A stretch of 64,000 nucleotides of DNA from DASPNH01 sp035626675 (GCA_035626675.1 DASPNH010000210.1:5488-69487); one strand, 5' to 3'. Numbered from the stretch's first letter, positions 8,564 through 17,633 are shown. The notes: generated by a model not told the origin, from the sequence alone. Numbers and translations: made by a program.

Positions 8564-9904
8564 ATGAGCGATGTCCCGCGCTTGTCGGTCCCCCGCGCCC
8601 GCCGGCTCCTGTCCCGCATCGCCGCAGCCTGTGCGATCGTTTTCGTCGCCAATGCGGCCCAGGCCCGGGACTTCCCGTACAACCCCATCCTCTTCGTCCA
8701 CGGCATCGAAGGCTCGGGCGCGCAGTTCCAGTCCCAGGCGATGCGCTTCGAGAGCAATCGCTATCCCGCAAGCTGGATCGACCAGGTCGATTACGACTCG
8801 ACGCGCGCCGTAGGCGACAAGACCGAAGTCCACGCCCAGATCGATGCGGCCATCGCCGACCTGCAGTCGCGCACCGGCAAGGAGCGGATCGACGTAGTCG
8901 CTCACTCGCTGGGAACCTCGGTCATGCACGACTACCTGACCGACGACAGCCTCGGCGAGCAGCGGCGCGCCAGCATCGGCCGCTACGTCAACGTCGATGG
9001 CCAGAGCGAGAATCCCGGCGTGCCGACGCTGGCCGTGTGGGCAGGCCGAGGGTCGCCGGGCCGCAACATGGAGGGCGCCGAGAACGTCACCATCCCCAAC
9101 CAGACGCACGTCCAGGTGTGCACGTCTTCGGAAGCGTTCGTCGAGTACTTCCGCTTCCTGACCGGCCGCACGCCCCGGCGCAGCATCCGCCGTCAGTCGC
9201 GCATCGAAGTGTCGGGCAAGGCGCTCGAGTTCCCGCAGAACTCGGGCCTGGCCGGTGCCACGGTGCAGGTGTGGCCGATCGACGAGAACGGCCAGCGCAC
9301 CACGGAAGCTCCGCTGGCTTCGATCGCCGTCACCGACGGCTCTCGCGGCGGCGGAAAATGGGGGCCGGTGTCGATCCGCCGCCGCCAGCGCTACGAGTTC
9401 GCACTGGTTCGCACCGCGCTGCCGACGCTGCACATCTACTACGAGCCGTTCGTGCGCAGTGACCACACGCTGCGGCTGCTGGCGTCGACGGCCTTCGAAC
9501 AGTACGCCGGCAACCGGCCCGGCAGCTCGTCCTGGGTCAGCATCCGTTACAAGGAGCTGTGGGGCGATCAGCCCGGCGAGAGCGATCAGCTTCTGGTCGA
9601 CGGTCTCAACATCGCGACGCCCGAGCTTTGCCCGGCCAGCAAGCAGGTCAACGGCTACTTCGCCTTCGACGTCAACCGCAACTCGCAGTCCGATTTGACC
9701 GAGGAGCCGGTCCTGAGCGCCCTGCCATTCCTGCAAGGCGCCGACGTGTTCGTTCGCGGCGCCACGCCGCCCGACGCCACGATCACGTTCGAGCTGCTCT
9801 CGCGCGGCGGCGGGGATGTCAGGACGATGAAGGTTCCGAACTGGGAAGCGCTGGGTGACGGCATCACGCTGACCTGGAACGACTTCGATCGCCTGCGGTT
9901 CTGA
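8564..9904 (+). CDS. Secreted alpha/beta-hydrolase (lipase-like)
   Basis: A 446-residue exported lipase-type hydrolase. The start follows a near-perfect AAAGGAGGAAG site. Residues 1-34 are a signal peptide (arginine-rich, hydrophobic, ending AAQA). The oxyanion region is ILFVHGIEGSG (42-52) and the nucleophile elbow is AHSLG with Ser115. After the hydrolase core (about 35-210) there is a beta-rich C-terminal half with no family I can name, perhaps a carbohydrate- or surface-binding module (SGKALEFPQNSGLAG resembles the added domain in some bacterial lipases). A short palindrome CTACA-CAAA-TGTAG at 8528-8541 sits just upstream and might be an operator. The acid and base of the catalytic triad were not placed. 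Confidence 0.85.
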   Translation: MSDVPRLSVPRARRLLSRIAAACAIVFVANAAQARDFPYNPILFVHGIEGSGAQFQSQAMRFESNRYPASWIDQVDYDSTRAVGDKTEVHAQIDAAIADLQSRTGKERIDVVAHSLGTSVMHDYLTDDSLGEQRRASIGRYVNVDGQSENPGVPTLAVWAGRGSPGRNMEGAENVTIPNQTHVQVCTSSEAFVEYFRFLTGRTPRRSIRRQSRIEVSGKALEFPQNSGLAGATVQVWPIDENGQRTTEAPLASIAVTDGSRGGGKWGPVSIRRRQRYEFALVRTALPTLHIYYEPFVRSDHTLRLLASTAFEQYAGNRPGSSSWVSIRYKELWGDQPGESDQLLVDGLNIATPELCPASKQVNGYFAFDVNRNSQSDLTEEPVLSALPFLQGADVFVRGATPPDATITFELLSRGGGDVRTMKVPNWEALGDGITLTWNDFDRLRF

Positions 9905-9915
9905 GGCGAACGAAG

Positions 9916-9954
9916 AAAGGGGTCAGGTTCGGAATCGTGAATCCGGAACGATTC
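9916..9954. repeat. GGGGTCAG repeat, locus 2 (half element)
   Basis: GGGGTCAGGTTCGGAATCGT opens the element and its inner arm ACGATTC ends at 9954. The closing CTGACCCC arm is missing. The inner sequence matches the complete element at 42464-42519 (GGAATCGTGAA), so this looks like a truncated copy of that subtype. Confidence 0.75.
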
Positions 9955-10020
9955 TCGACCAGCATCACCAGAGTTCGCTCGGCCGCTATCGCTTCGATCA
10001 GCTTCCCCGCACCGCGCCAC

Positions 10021-10098
10021 ATGGACACGAGCAAGCCGGACCTGGTCTGTCTGCCCACGCAAGTGCTCGAGCTCAGCGTCCCCCGCGCCCTGACGTGA
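10021..10098 (+). pseudogene. Possible remnant of a secreted-protein C-terminus
   Basis: A 25-codon frame reading MDTSKPDLVCLPTQVLEL and ending in TGA. The KPDLVCLPT pattern is like the end of repeat domains (K-P-x-x-L-C-V-P) that I recall from secreted proteins in related uncultured genomes. No start signal or upstream domain is intact. It may be chance. Confidence 0.2.
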
Positions 10099-10271
10099 TT
10101 TCAGCGAGGGTTGGCTCATCCGCGGCAAATCGCCCGGGCCAAGCTGCAGGCGTCGGCCGGCGCATCGCGAAACGTATGGCTATCTCGCTCTTTTCGGGTC
10201 ATGAAGCCTGTTGGAGGCCGGCTTTGAAATGCCCGGACCTCGATGGCTCGGAGTGAGCCAAGGAGATCGTC

Positions 10272-11372
10272 ATGTGCGACCGCAGCTTTTCGTCTTCATC
10301 CTTTCAGGCCGGCGGCCTGCTGGCCCTGGCACTTGCCGCTGCGGTCCTGTGCGTGCCTGCGGAGGCCACTGCGCAGTCCGATCCGACCACGACCTGTCAC
10401 GTCAAGAAGCTCGACACGGCGCGTACGTATGGGGCATGCCGCCTGAAGACCGTTTCCAAGTCGGTGAAGAAGGGAACGATCCCGAACTTCGAGAAGTGCG
10501 ACACTTCCTTCGACCGCAAGTGGACCAGCATCGAACTGACGGGCGGCGGCAACTGCCCGACCTCCGGCGACGGCGAGCTCATCCAGGAAGAGATTCAGGA
10601 AGACACCGACACCATCGCCGGCCTGCTGGCCACGGGAACGCTTCCGACATGCGGCGACAACGAGATCAACGGCCGTGAGACCTGCGACGGCACCGACCTG
10701 GCAGGCGTCACCTGCGGCGACTTCGGCTATCTCGGCGGCACGATCGGGTGCAGGCCGTCCTGCCTGCTGTACGATCTTACCGAGTGCACTGGCCGCAGCG
10801 TCTATCCGGCCACCGGTCAGACGATCTCCTACGAGGCCGAGACCTTCGGCATGCCCTCGCATTCCGTCCCAGATGACGGCGCACTGCGAACCGGCGGGCC
10901 ATTGAGCTTCGTCGACAACGGCGACGGAACCATCACCGACACCAACACAGGCCTGATGTGGGAGAAGAAGGGTTTCGAGATCAGCGGCGACCATAGCGCC
11001 GAGACCACCTACGCGTGGTCGAGTGACACCTCCGGTACGATCTGGGACTGGATCGGTCGCCTCAACGACGACAACGGCGGTGCGGGTTACGCGGGCCATG
11101 ACGACTGGCGTGTTCCGAACCGACGCGAGCTCGACAGCATCGTGGATTTCAGCCGCAGCGAGCCGGCGGTCCATTCCGCGTTCAACAACGGCTGCGTCTC
11201 CGATTGCACGCCGCTTACCTGCAGCTGCACTCTGGTGGACGAGTACTGGTCGTCGACGACGAGCGTGGCCAACGACAGCCTGGCGTGGGCCGTCAATTTC
11301 TCGCGTGGTGCGGCCGGAGATTTCGCCAAGACCAGCCGCCGCGCCGTGCGAGCCGTCCGCGGTCCGGACTGA
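10272..11372 (+). CDS. Secreted protein with C-terminal DUF1566 (Lcl-type) domain
   Basis: A 366-residue exported protein with a signal peptide (residues 1-36, ending ATAQ). The N-terminal third is a Cys-containing helical region (TCHVKKLDTARTYGACRLK) similar in style to the large Cys-rich protein at 42680-44818. A short CGDNEINGRETCDG Cys segment follows. The C-terminal 170 residues match the DUF1566 pattern: FVDNGDGTITDTNTGLMWEKK, WRVPNRRELDSIVDFS, EYWSSTT and a terminal RAVRAVRGP. That fold is C-type-lectin-like/FGE-like in related proteins and is thought to mediate adhesion or glycan binding. The stop codon directly abuts the GTG start of the next gene, so the two are probably co-transcribed. 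Confidence 0.85.
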   Translation: MCDRSFSSSSFQAGGLLALALAAAVLCVPAEATAQSDPTTTCHVKKLDTARTYGACRLKTVSKSVKKGTIPNFEKCDTSFDRKWTSIELTGGGNCPTSGDGELIQEEIQEDTDTIAGLLATGTLPTCGDNEINGRETCDGTDLAGVTCGDFGYLGGTIGCRPSCLLYDLTECTGRSVYPATGQTISYEAETFGMPSHSVPDDGALRTGGPLSFVDNGDGTITDTNTGLMWEKKGFEISGDHSAETTYAWSSDTSGTIWDWIGRLNDDNGGAGYAGHDDWRVPNRRELDSIVDFSRSEPAVHSAFNNGCVSDCTPLTCSCTLVDEYWSSTTSVANDSLAWAVNFSRGAAGDFAKTSRRAVRAVRGPD

Positions 11373-12071
11373 GTGCCGCGCACACGTCACGTCGAGAAGC
11401 ACTTCACCGCCTCGGAGACGGTGCGTGACGTCGTCATCGGCATGTCCGATGGACTGACCGTTCCGTTCGCACTTGCCGCCGGCCTTTCTGGCGCCGTCGA
11501 CTCCAATCACCTGATCATCACGGCAGGCCTTGCCGAAGTCGCGGCCGGCGCGATCGCGATGGGACTCGGCGGATACCTTGCGGCGCGCACCGACGCCGAG
11601 CACTTCGTCGCCGAGCGCGCACGCGAGGAACGTGAGACCCGCGAGCTTCCCGAGACCGAGGCCAACGAGGTCGCCGACGTCTTTCGCGGTTACGACCTTC
11701 CCGAGCCTCTGGTGCAGCAGGTCGTGGCCGCGATCCGCGCCGACCGCACGCGCTGGGTCGACTTCATGATGAAGTTCGAGCTGTCGCTGGAGCCGCCCGA
11801 CGCAAGCCGCGCGCGCATGAGCGCGATGACCATCGCTGCTTCCTATGTCGCCGGCGGTCTGGTCCCCCTGTCTCCGTACTTCTTCCTTCCCTCGGTGCCA
11901 CAGGCTCTGGTCATCTCGGCGATCCTGACGGTAGCCACGCTCTTCGTGTTCGGTTACGTCAAAGGCCGCTTCACCACGTCGCGCCCTACCTACAGCGCAT
12001 GGCAGACGGTCATGGTAGGCGGGCTGGCCGCCGCGGCCGCTTTCACGATCGCCAAGCTGATCGGTGGTTGA
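11373..12071 (+). CDS. VIT1/CCC1 family Fe2+/Mn2+ transporter
   Basis: A 232-residue membrane protein starting at a GTG that immediately follows the upstream TGA. It has the VIT1/CCC1 layout: MSDGLTVPFALAAGLSGA in the first membrane pair, a glutamate-rich cytoplasmic segment (HFVAERAREERETRELPETEANE, about 75-100) that binds metal in this family, then three C-terminal membrane spans (about 148-225). Family members move Fe2+ or Mn2+ out of the cytoplasm or into storage compartments. No iron-responsive site was recognised. It precedes the selenoprotein gene by about 140 bases. Confidence 0.9.
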   Translation: MPRTRHVEKHFTASETVRDVVIGMSDGLTVPFALAAGLSGAVDSNHLIITAGLAEVAAGAIAMGLGGYLAARTDAEHFVAERAREERETRELPETEANEVADVFRGYDLPEPLVQQVVAAIRADRTRWVDFMMKFELSLEPPDASRARMSAMTIAASYVAGGLVPLSPYFFLPSVPQALVISAILTVATLFVFGYVKGRFTTSRPTYSAWQTVMVGGLAAAAAFTIAKLIGG

Positions 12072-12208
12072 GCTGCCCGGAGCCCGCGGACAAAAAACGT
12101 GAATCGCTCGGCGCGGGCGTAACCGATCACCGGTCTCGATCGTGAAGCAGGAAGACGCGACGAGGACGATCATCAGGCCGGCCGTCGCCAAGACGAATGA
12201 GGTGCTCC

Positions 12209-12751
12209 ATGAAGCTGCTCGACAAGTTCCGTGCCTATAACCGCGTCATGAAGCGGGCGACCCGCAACAAGAGCGACATGACCAGGGTACTGAAGCACCA
12301 CCCGAGGATCGCCATGGCCATTGGCGCCTACGAAAGCGCCGTCTTCTTCAGCAGCAAGGCCGACGCCAGGCTCAAGACCCTCGGCGCCATCAAGGCTTCC
12401 TCCCTTGTCGGCTGTCCCTTTTGACTGGACATCGGCTCTGCCGTCGGCAGAGAGATGGGCATCACCGAGGAGCAGCTGGCCGCCCTCGGCAGCCATGAAG
12501 AGAGTGCGGCCTTCAACGACGTCGAGCGTGCGGTCCTCGACCTTGCCGTGGCGATGACGTCGACGCCCGCCGAGGTTTCCGACGAGCTGCGCCAGAGGCT
12601 GCGCACGCACCTGACCGAAGGCCAGCTGGTCGAGATCGCATCGCTGATCGCCTGGGAAAACCATCGTGCGCGCTTCAACCGCGCCTTCGGCGTGCGTGAA
12701 ATGGGCTTCAGCGACGGAGCGTTCTGCGTCCTGCCGCAGCGCAAGCAGTAG
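12209..12751 (+). CDS. Carboxymuconolactone decarboxylase/AhpD-like selenoprotein (TGA = Sec72)
   Basis: A 180-residue protein if the in-frame TGA at 12422-12424 is read as selenocysteine. Upstream residues end LVGCPF and downstream ones begin LDIGSAVGREMG in the same frame. This restores the redox motif C69-P-F-U72, where relatives of the CMD/AhpD peroxidase-like family carry C-x-x-C. Both halves are conserved-looking and no new ribosome-binding site precedes the second half. A 7-bp hairpin at 12436-12452 sits 11 bases after the TGA, as a bacterial SECIS should. The ATG at 12209 is preferred over 12197 because GAGGTG lies 5 bases upstream. The likely role is a thiol/selenol peroxidase or disulfide reductase. 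No sel genes are in the window. Standard callers will split it at the TGA. Confidence 0.85.
12436..12452 (+). promoter_or_regulatory. Putative bacterial SECIS element
   Basis: CTCTGCC-GTC-GGCAGAG forms a perfect 7-bp stem with a G-initial loop. The stem begins 11 bases after the TGA and the loop 19 bases after it, inside the range described for bacterial SECIS hairpins. It is coding at the same time (GSAVGRE). Confidence 0.65.
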
Positions 12752-12894
12752 GATGAGTCAGGCGCCCTCTGCGGCTGCGACGAAAGGCGCCCGACCCGAC
12801 GCACAGCGGCACGCGGGTCTTGTGAGCCGGCAGGCGGGCGAATATCGTGTGCTCTCCGGCAGCGGGATGGGAACTCGCTGTGCAAGGAGGGCTC

Positions 12895-14190
12895 ATGGTC
12901 ATCGACGGCTCGAAATTGCGTAGTCTCGCCTCGTTGCTGTTCTCGGCCTCGGCGATGCTCGCCGTGACTGGCGGCGTGGCCGTCTCCGGCGACGCTCCGC
13001 GCCCCGGAACCGTCGTCAATAGCGGCAATGCCGACCAGTACGCCGAGTATCTGGGTCCTGGTCTTCTGTGGGCGGTCCAGCGCGGCGCCTCGCTTCCCGT
13101 CGTCGCGTACAAGCCGATTCCGCAGCCGCCGCCGTATCAGGAGGCGACCGAGAAGTTCTCGGACCAGGTCGTCCTTTCCGACGACGGAATGCGCCTGGAC
13201 AACTACGTCGCGGGCATGCCGTTTCCGTCCGTCAAAAAGACCGATCCGCGTATGGCCGACAAGCTGATGTTCAACTTCTCGACCGCCATCGGCATCGACG
13301 ACTCCGACATCCGCAACTTCGACTGTGACACCGGCTCGCTAGGCGATCGTGGCGATCCGGTGCGCGTCGAACGTCATTTTCTCATCGACCACATCCGGCG
13401 GCTTTATTTCACAGGGCGGCTGGTCGTGGATCCCAAGCCCGCCATGCCCAATCGCGATGCGGCGCGTTTCAAGGAGGCGCTGTACCCGCTCATCGAGCCG
13501 TTCGACCTGAAGGGCACGGGCTTCACCTTCACGCGTTACCTGGATCCGGCGCGTCAGGACGACACCTGGCTCTACCTGCCGCAGCTCCGCCGCGTGCGAC
13601 GGCTGTCCTCGGCGCAGCGCTCGGATGCGCTGTTCGGCCAGGACACCGACGCCGACAGTTACGAAGGGTACCAGGGCAACATCGCATGGATGGATTGGAA
13701 GTATCTGGGCGAGAAGACCGTCCTGGGGACCATGCACGCCAAGAAGCTGCCCGTTCAGTGGGCAGAGCCATCGGGCGACTTTCTCCACGACGACGTCTGG
13801 GAGCCGCGTGACGTCTGGATCATCCAGGGCGTCTCCAAGCTGCCACAGTACGCCTACTCCAAGCGCGTGATTTATCTGGACAAGGAAACCTATCGCATCC
13901 CTTTCACCGACATGTACGACGCAGCCGGTGAGCTGTGGAAGATGTGGGTCAACAACTACCGCTTCGCCAAGGAGCCGCGACCCGGATCGCGATACAAGAT
14001 GGACTGGGAGTACGGTTACCGGCCTTCGATCACGATGATCGACATGCAGCTGGAGCATGGGACGTTCTGTGCGCTGCCGAGCCACCGCTTTCCGGGCGAG
14101 CAGGGGTGGTACGTCAATCTCGGCGAGAAAGAAGGGACCAACGAGGGGTTCTTCGATATCTCTGCGATCATTTCGGCGGGACGGGGGTAG
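12895..14190 (+). CDS. DUF1329 family exported protein
   Basis: A 431-residue protein. Start at the ATG behind AAGGAGG (12884-12890). A signal peptide covers about residues 1-30 (SLLFSASAMLAVTGGVAVSG). The rest is a DUF1329 domain with recognisable blocks (YRDPARQ-like RYLDPARQDDTWLYLPQLRRVRRLS, then SYEGYQGNIAWMDWKYLG, then WEPRDVWIIQGVSK). The domain is related to LolA/outer-membrane lipoprotein-sorting folds. In pseudomonads such genes sit beside RND-type exporters and fatty-acid or aromatic catabolism genes, but none of those flank it here. The role is probably envelope lipid or hydrophobic substrate handling. It follows the selenoprotein gene after 143 bases. Confidence 0.85.
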   Translation: MVIDGSKLRSLASLLFSASAMLAVTGGVAVSGDAPRPGTVVNSGNADQYAEYLGPGLLWAVQRGASLPVVAYKPIPQPPPYQEATEKFSDQVVLSDDGMRLDNYVAGMPFPSVKKTDPRMADKLMFNFSTAIGIDDSDIRNFDCDTGSLGDRGDPVRVERHFLIDHIRRLYFTGRLVVDPKPAMPNRDAARFKEALYPLIEPFDLKGTGFTFTRYLDPARQDDTWLYLPQLRRVRRLSSAQRSDALFGQDTDADSYEGYQGNIAWMDWKYLGEKTVLGTMHAKKLPVQWAEPSGDFLHDDVWEPRDVWIIQGVSKLPQYAYSKRVIYLDKETYRIPFTDMYDAAGELWKMWVNNYRFAKEPRPGSRYKMDWEYGYRPSITMIDMQLEHGTFCALPSHRFPGEQGWYVNLGEKEGTNEGFFDISAIISAGRG

Positions 14191-14323
14191 AGGGCACACC
14201 TGACGTCGCGGACCGCAATCGAGGGACGAACCGACGCGGGCCGCCTCGCGTCTTGCACGTCGCGTTACACAAAATCATACGTTCGGCGTAGACCGGCCCT
14301 TCGACTTCGACGAAGGAACCGCG

Positions 14324-15004
14324 ATGCAACCGATGAAGCGACTCCTGTTCGGTGCCCTCGGCGTCTACGATTGGATGCGCTTCGGCGTCTACAACCGCCT
14401 CCACTACGAAGGACGCGAGCATCTGGCCAACCTGCCATCCAAGGGCGTTCTGTTCGTCTCCAACCACCTGACCTACTACATGGACGTGCTGGCCATCCAT
14501 CACGCCATCGCCGGCCCGCGCTGCTCGCCGCTCGACGGCTTCCGCGCCAACCTGAACGTTCGCTTCGTGGCGGCGGTCGAGACGCTCAACAATCGCGGCC
14601 TGATCCCGAAGATCTTCAACTACACCGGCGCCGTTCCGATCCGTCGCACATGGCGCGCCGGCGACCAGGACGTCAAGCGAAGCGTGGATGCAGGCGACCT
14701 CAACCGCATCGGTGCAGCGCTGCGCCGCGGCTGGCTCATCACCTTCCCGCAAGGAACGACGACGCCGGGCGCACCGGTGCGCAAGGGCACTGCCCACATC
14801 ATTCGCGAGCATCGGCCGTGCGTGGTTCCCGTAAGCCTGGACGGCTTCGACCAGGCTTTCAGCAAGAAAGGCTTTCGCCGCATCGCCAGCGGAGTCGATC
14901 TGGCCGTGCGCTTCAGCGCTCCGCTGGTCATCCATGCCGACGACACCATCGACCACATCGTCGAGATGCTGACGGAGGCGACGGCGAGGCGACAGACGGC
15001 CTGA
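14324..15004 (+). CDS. 1-acyl-sn-glycerol-3-phosphate acyltransferase-like protein (PlsC family)
   Basis: A 226-residue acyltransferase-fold protein. Motif I reads SNHLTYYMD, with His and Asp separated by five residues instead of the usual four. Motif III is FPQGTTT in place of FPEGTRS, and PVSLDGF is motif IV. Family members move acyl groups onto lysophospholipids at the inner membrane. The variant motifs suggest a different acceptor or reduced activity. A second Met three codons in (14333) is an alternative start. It is alone on its strand segment, 133 bases after the DUF1329 gene. Confidence 0.82.
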   Translation: MQPMKRLLFGALGVYDWMRFGVYNRLHYEGREHLANLPSKGVLFVSNHLTYYMDVLAIHHAIAGPRCSPLDGFRANLNVRFVAAVETLNNRGLIPKIFNYTGAVPIRRTWRAGDQDVKRSVDAGDLNRIGAALRRGWLITFPQGTTTPGAPVRKGTAHIIREHRPCVVPVSLDGFDQAFSKKGFRRIASGVDLAVRFSAPLVIHADDTIDHIVEMLTEATARRQTA

Positions 15005-15006
15005 GC

Positions 15007-15126
15007 GTGGAGCTGCTCGCGCAGCTCGTCAACAGCGACACTCCCACGTGCTGGACGGCTTCGTTTACGGATGCGGCCAAGAATACGCAGGCGCTCTTTG
15101 GGGCGCGCAGCGAGCCGGAGTACTGA
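15007..15126 (+). pseudogene. Possible C-terminal fragment of a secreted protein
   Basis: Beginning 2 bases after the acyltransferase stop and in another frame, 39 codons read VELLAQLVNSDTPTCWTASF and continue to a TGA. The single Cys-Trp motif followed by a short lysine-containing tail is typical of C-termini in Cys-rich secreted proteins of such lineages. There is no ribosome-binding site and no domain, so this is more likely a gene remnant than a peptide. Confidence 0.2.
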
Positions 15127-15202
15127 TCCTTCGACGACGGCCGAGTTCGCGAGAGGTTCGCGTGGCTGAACCGATTCTCGAGGCAACTACAGGAGGAACG
15201 AC

Positions 15203-16431
15203 ATGAGCTCGACGACCATTCCGGAATCGATGCGTCCGCTTCCACTTCGTGGCGTCATCGTGGTGACGTCGCTTGCCGTCATGGCCACGGCAGCGGCAGC
15301 GGCGAACTGCGGCGGCGCCACGCCGTGCGCTTGCGGTGACACGGTCACCTTGGACCGCATCCTGACGGTCGACGACCCGGTCACCACCGGCGCGTGCGGT
15401 GCCGGGACGGCTCTGACTGTCGACGCGGGGGTGACGCTCAACCTCGGGGACCGAACGATTTCCGGTGACGGCAGCGGGCAAGGCCTGTTGCTCGACGCTG
15501 CCTCCAGGCTCCTTGGACCTGGCACGGTGCAGGGCTTCACGCGCGCGGTGATCGGAATGACGGGCGCCGACGCAATCGTGGTCGCCGACGTCACGGCGAC
15601 GCTGAGCGACGACAATGCGTTCGATTTCGTCAGCGACGGCAACACCTTTCTGCGCAACGCTGCGATCGACAATGGCGGCGACGGGATCTTCCTGGTCGGG
15701 TCCGGCAACGTCGTCATGTCCACCTGCTGCGGGACAATGGCTTCCGGGGCGCGTTCATCGGCGGCTTCGGACAATCGGACAACGTGGTGCGGCGGAACCG
15801 GGCCATTTCGAACGCGAGTCACGGCCTGGTCATCGTCAACGACGTCGTCACGACCACGGGCGAGAACGTCTCCAAAAACCGGGTGAAGGGTGCCTCCGAC
15901 GGCGTCACCGCCGGCGCCGGATTGGCGGTACGATCCGCGAGCAACCTTGCCACCGGCAACGTCGTGCACGCCAACACGGTCAAGGGGTACCAGCAGGGCA
16001 TCGAAATCACCGGCACGGTGGTCCGCGCATCCTCGAACAAGGCGCAGGATGGCGGTATCGGGTTCGTCGTCGACACCGAGGACAGCGTCATCGTCGACAA
16101 TCGCGCGGTCGGCAATGGCACCGGCTTCGACGTCATCGGTAACGGGAATGCTTTCGGCGCGAATGCGGCCAAGCGTCAGACCGGAAACGGATTCGACGTG
16201 ACCGGAAGCAGCAATACATTCGTCGGGGACCGTGCCATCAAGAACGGTGACGTCGGCTTCGTCATCGCGGACACCGCTCCCGGTGAGGGCAACACGCTCA
16301 GCGAGACGCGCGCCAAGCGCAACGCCGACTGTCAGTACCAGATCGGCGACAACAACGTCGACGGCGGCGGCAACCGCGCCAACGGGAAGTCGATCTCGTT
16401 CGGTGCTGACGGCGGGGACTTCTGCCCCTAG
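15203..16431 (+). CDS. Secreted right-handed beta-helix (NosD-like) protein, interrupted by a frameshift
   Basis: The start follows AGGAGGAACGAC. The signal peptide covers residues 1-33 (ending AAAAA). The body is a parallel beta-helix repeat protein with many GNxxxxN/NxAxGNGTGF turns, as in NosD/PbH1 proteins. The first frame carries the signal peptide and about 170 residues up to GSGNVVMS near 15720. The same protein then continues one frame over as HLLRDNGFRGAFIGGF and runs to the stop at 16431. A single C missing from a C run at about 15719-15721 explains the break. It is either a sequencing or assembly error or a recent inactivation. Intact, it would be about 409 residues. A role in surface polysaccharide binding or cleavage is possible. 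Confidence 0.7.
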
Positions 16432-16503
16432 CGCAACGGCTGGACCGCGAGAGCTTTGCTCCGCGCCGGGAACGACTGGGCTGGGCGCACGTGCTGCTGG
16501 TGA

Positions 16504-17499
16504 TCAGTCCGCGATGCAATCCGGGCATGCGGTCGCGAGCGCCAGCCCGACGGCGAGCTTGAGCGTCATCAGCGAGTCGAGCGCGGTGATGGAGCCTGAG
16601 CCGTTGACGTCACAAATGCACAGGTTGCATGTGGCGGTGCCGACGGCGCTCTGGAGCACGAACAGGGCATCGCCGGCCTTGACCTCGGTGTCGCCACTGG
16701 CGTCGCCGCACAGGCATTTCCCCGCCTCGGCCGCCTCATGCACGTCCTGGATCTCTTCGAGCGAGAGCGCGCGGTCGTACAGGGCGATCTCGTCCAGGAG
16801 GCCATCGAAGTGCGTAGGCTGGACCGGGCCGGGTCTGGCCGCGAAGAACAGGTCGTAGGAAGTCTGGGGCGTGAAGGTGCCGAGACTCGCCTCGGCGATC
16901 AGAGTTCCATTGCGGTAGTACCTGGCCGCGCCGCTGGCCTTGTCGTAGGTGAACGCTACGTGCTGGAAGGCGCCGCCGACCATGAAGCCATCGCCTGAGA
17001 ACATCACGTGGTTGCCGCCGCCCGTGTCGACGAGGTTCGCGTAGACGTTGCCCGCATGAGGAAGCTCGTCGAGATTGGTGGTCGCGATCCACAGATGCGC
17101 GCCCCAGTTCGGAGATCCGGACTGGCGGTTCCATTCGAACAGGGGCTCGCGGGCGGCGTTGGTCGTAGGATTGACCCATAATTCCAGAGTGAAACCGGGG
17201 CCGGTCCCGACGTCCAGGCTCGCGGAGGCCGGGACGAGCACGTCGTCATCCTCACCGTCGAAATCGAATGCCTGACCGACCTCGCCCTCCGCGAAGGTCG
17301 TGCCGTTGCGCGTCGTCCCGTCGTTGGTGCCGACGACGTCGTTGGCGTTACCGTTGCCGGGCCACCATGCCACGAGGCCCTGGGGCGGGCTGATGCATGC
17401 ATCGCCCGCCACTGCGGGCGCCGCGGAGGCGATGGCCAGCACCAGTAGCATGACGCTGCCAGGAAGGCCGGGCGTTTTCCGGTGAAGACGAAGCTGCAT
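16504..17499 (-). CDS. Secreted LamG-domain protein with dockerin-like C-terminus
   Basis: A 331-residue exported protein. The signal peptide (about 1-32) ends APAVAG. The ATG at 17499 is chosen over an upstream TTG. Residues about 40-255 are a LamG/concanavalin-like jelly roll (GLVAWWPGNGNANDVVG, LELWVNPT, FDGLLDEIALYDRALSLEEI). The C-terminal 75 residues carry two EF-hand-like loops, GDASGDTEVKAGDALFVLQ and CDVNGSGSITALDSLMTLK. These are separated by a Cys segment ending C-x-L-C-x-C-D-V-N and closed by a CPDC tail. The same module ends the protein at 52686-53636. A glycan-binding or anchoring role is likely. No cohesin is encoded in the window. Confidence 0.85.
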   Translation of the reverse strand: MQLRLHRKTPGLPGSVMLLVLAIASAAPAVAGDACISPPQGLVAWWPGNGNANDVVGTNDGTTRNGTTFAEGEVGQAFDFDGEDDDVLVPASASLDVGTGPGFTLELWVNPTTNAAREPLFEWNRQSGSPNWGAHLWIATTNLDELPHAGNVYANLVDTGGGNHVMFSGDGFMVGGAFQHVAFTYDKASGAARYYRNGTLIAEASLGTFTPQTSYDLFFAARPGPVQPTHFDGLLDEIALYDRALSLEEIQDVHEAAEAGKCLCGDASGDTEVKAGDALFVLQSAVGTATCNLCICDVNGSGSITALDSLMTLKLAVGLALATACPDCIAD

Positions 17500-17633
17500 A
17501 CACAGGGTTTCGCACGATCTTCCGCCGCAGCGCAAGCACGCTACCGGCTACGCGGCGCGATGCCACGGTCGAGTGGGCGCCGGTTCCAGGGTAGCGGTCC
17601 CAGCCGTGGTCGGCTTCTCGATCCTCCCATGAA

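Larger units (their letters stand above)
9905..10271. other. Intergenic region with half repeat and a possible gene remnant
   Basis: 367 bases without an intact gene. It holds a truncated GGGGTCAG repeat (9916-9954) and a short open frame that looks like decayed coding sequence (10021-10098). The DUF1566 gene's ribosome-binding site AAGGAG lies at its right edge. Confidence 0.5.

Noticed and set aside
10296..12191. 631-residue open frame on the minus strand
   Set aside because: It runs antisense to the DUF1566 and VIT1 genes, shows no family motif, and is explained by codon bias.
12455..12751. Separate 98-residue gene starting MGITEEQ
   Set aside because: No ribosome-binding site, and it is the in-frame continuation of the selenoprotein after the TGA.
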